Source: JBFWWW01 sp050245975
GTDB lineage: Bacteria; Pseudomonadota; Alphaproteobacteria; Rhizobiales; Hyphomicrobiaceae
NCBI GenBank assembly: GCA_050245975.1
Contig: JBFWWW010000196.1
Span: 1-7,117, forward strand
Direction of reading: 5' to 3'
Length of the DNA: 7,117 nt
Part shown: positions 6,794-7,117 of the stretch, in pieces
How positions within the stretch are numbered: position 1 is the stretch's first letter
Layout: the number at the start of each line of letters is the position of its first letter
Notes under the pieces: model-generated
Databases searched by the model: none
Told to the model about the DNA's origin: nothing
The model's input: the letters and a program-made list of their open reading frames with translations, nothing else
Position numbers and translations under genes: made by a program

Positions 6794-7117
6794 CTATGCC
6801 GGGGAAAGATTGGCCGCCAGCTTTCTCCGGCGGCTCAGTTGGCTGAGCACGACGAGGCCAAGAAGCAGCAGCGCTGGGATGATCATCCAGTACTTGGAAT
6901 GACGATCGGCCGGAACCTCAACGGCCGTCAGCTCATCGCCGATGTCCAGGCCGATACGCTTGGCGAAGCCTCCGAAGCGGGATTCGCTGACCGTCACGGA
7001 TGAGCCCTGTCCAGCCAGGTTCAGACCGTAGGACTTGAGGCGCTCTTCGGCGGTGCCCGGACTAGACAAGCCGACGCGCATCACCTTCACCACATCATCT
7101 CCCCGGCGATCCATGGA
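6794..7117 (-). CDS. C-terminal part of a fused TRAP transporter permease, DUF3394-type tail (5' partial)
   Basis: The frame is open to the window edge; the ATG at 7114 is internal to the visible part and is probably not the start. The 107 or so visible residues consist of a soluble domain (KVMRVGLSSPGTAEERLKSYGL, then GGFAKRIGLDIGDELTAVEVPADR), one hydrophobic segment (YWMIIPALLLLGLVVLSQL) and a basic tail (SRRRKL). This order, and the 'PADR.SKYWM.IPALLLLG' junction in particular, matches the C-terminal DUF3394 domain of fused TRAP permeases of the TAXI type. These inner-membrane proteins join the small and large permease subunits and work with a periplasmic binding protein to import organic acids using an ion gradient. 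The main membrane domains lie outside the window. It is convergent with the CoA-transferase gene, so it is not in that operon, though a functional link is plausible. Substrate unknown. Confidence 0.8.
   Translation of the reverse strand, partial: SMDRRGDDVVKVMRVGLSSPGTAEERLKSYGLNLAGQGSSVTVSESRFGGFAKRIGLDIGDELTAVEVPADRHSKYWMIIPALLLLGLVVLSQLSRRRKLAANLSPA

Overview
The window is GC-rich, densely coding proteobacterial DNA. Base composition, codon use and gene style best fit an alphaproteobacterium (Hyphomicrobiales-like) or a betaproteobacterium, but no marker gene settles this. I see no RNA gene, CRISPR array, insertion sequence or long repeat.

Layout: (1) The left edge (3-326, +) holds the tail of a probable D-2-hydroxyacid dehydrogenase, whose frame runs without a stop into the antisense of the next gene. 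(2) A minus-strand operon follows. In transcription order it encodes a two-domain PaaH-type 3-hydroxyacyl-CoA dehydrogenase (4782-3244), a single-chain ADP-forming acyl-CoA synthetase (3204-1078) and an aldo/keto reductase (1081-71). The last two share an ATGA stop/start overlap. (3) A 116-bp divergent intergenic region (4783-4898) carries an imperfect palindrome that could be a shared operator. (4) A plus-strand pair encodes a PnbA-type nitroreductase (4899-5582) and, 18 bp later, a class III (CaiB/BaiF) CoA-transferase (5601-6782). (5) At the right edge, convergent and 11 bp away, is the C-terminus of a fused TRAP transporter permease with a DUF3394-type tail (7117-6794, -).

Together the genes look like a catabolic module for an organic acid. 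A TRAP system would import a carboxylate. An ADP-forming ligase and a CoA-transferase could each make the CoA thioester, and the 3-hydroxyacyl-CoA dehydrogenase would carry out the oxidation step of a beta-oxidation-like route. The aldo/keto reductase, 2-hydroxyacid dehydrogenase and flavin nitroreductase would handle side-group redox steps. The substrate cannot be read from the sequence, and no enoyl-CoA hydratase, thiolase or regulator lies in the window. Each gene belongs to a known family, so any novelty is in the combination. Start sites were revised for three genes: the long upstream-start versions begin with GTG or TTG, and internal ATG codons fit family N-termini (and in one case a strong Shine-Dalgarno) better.
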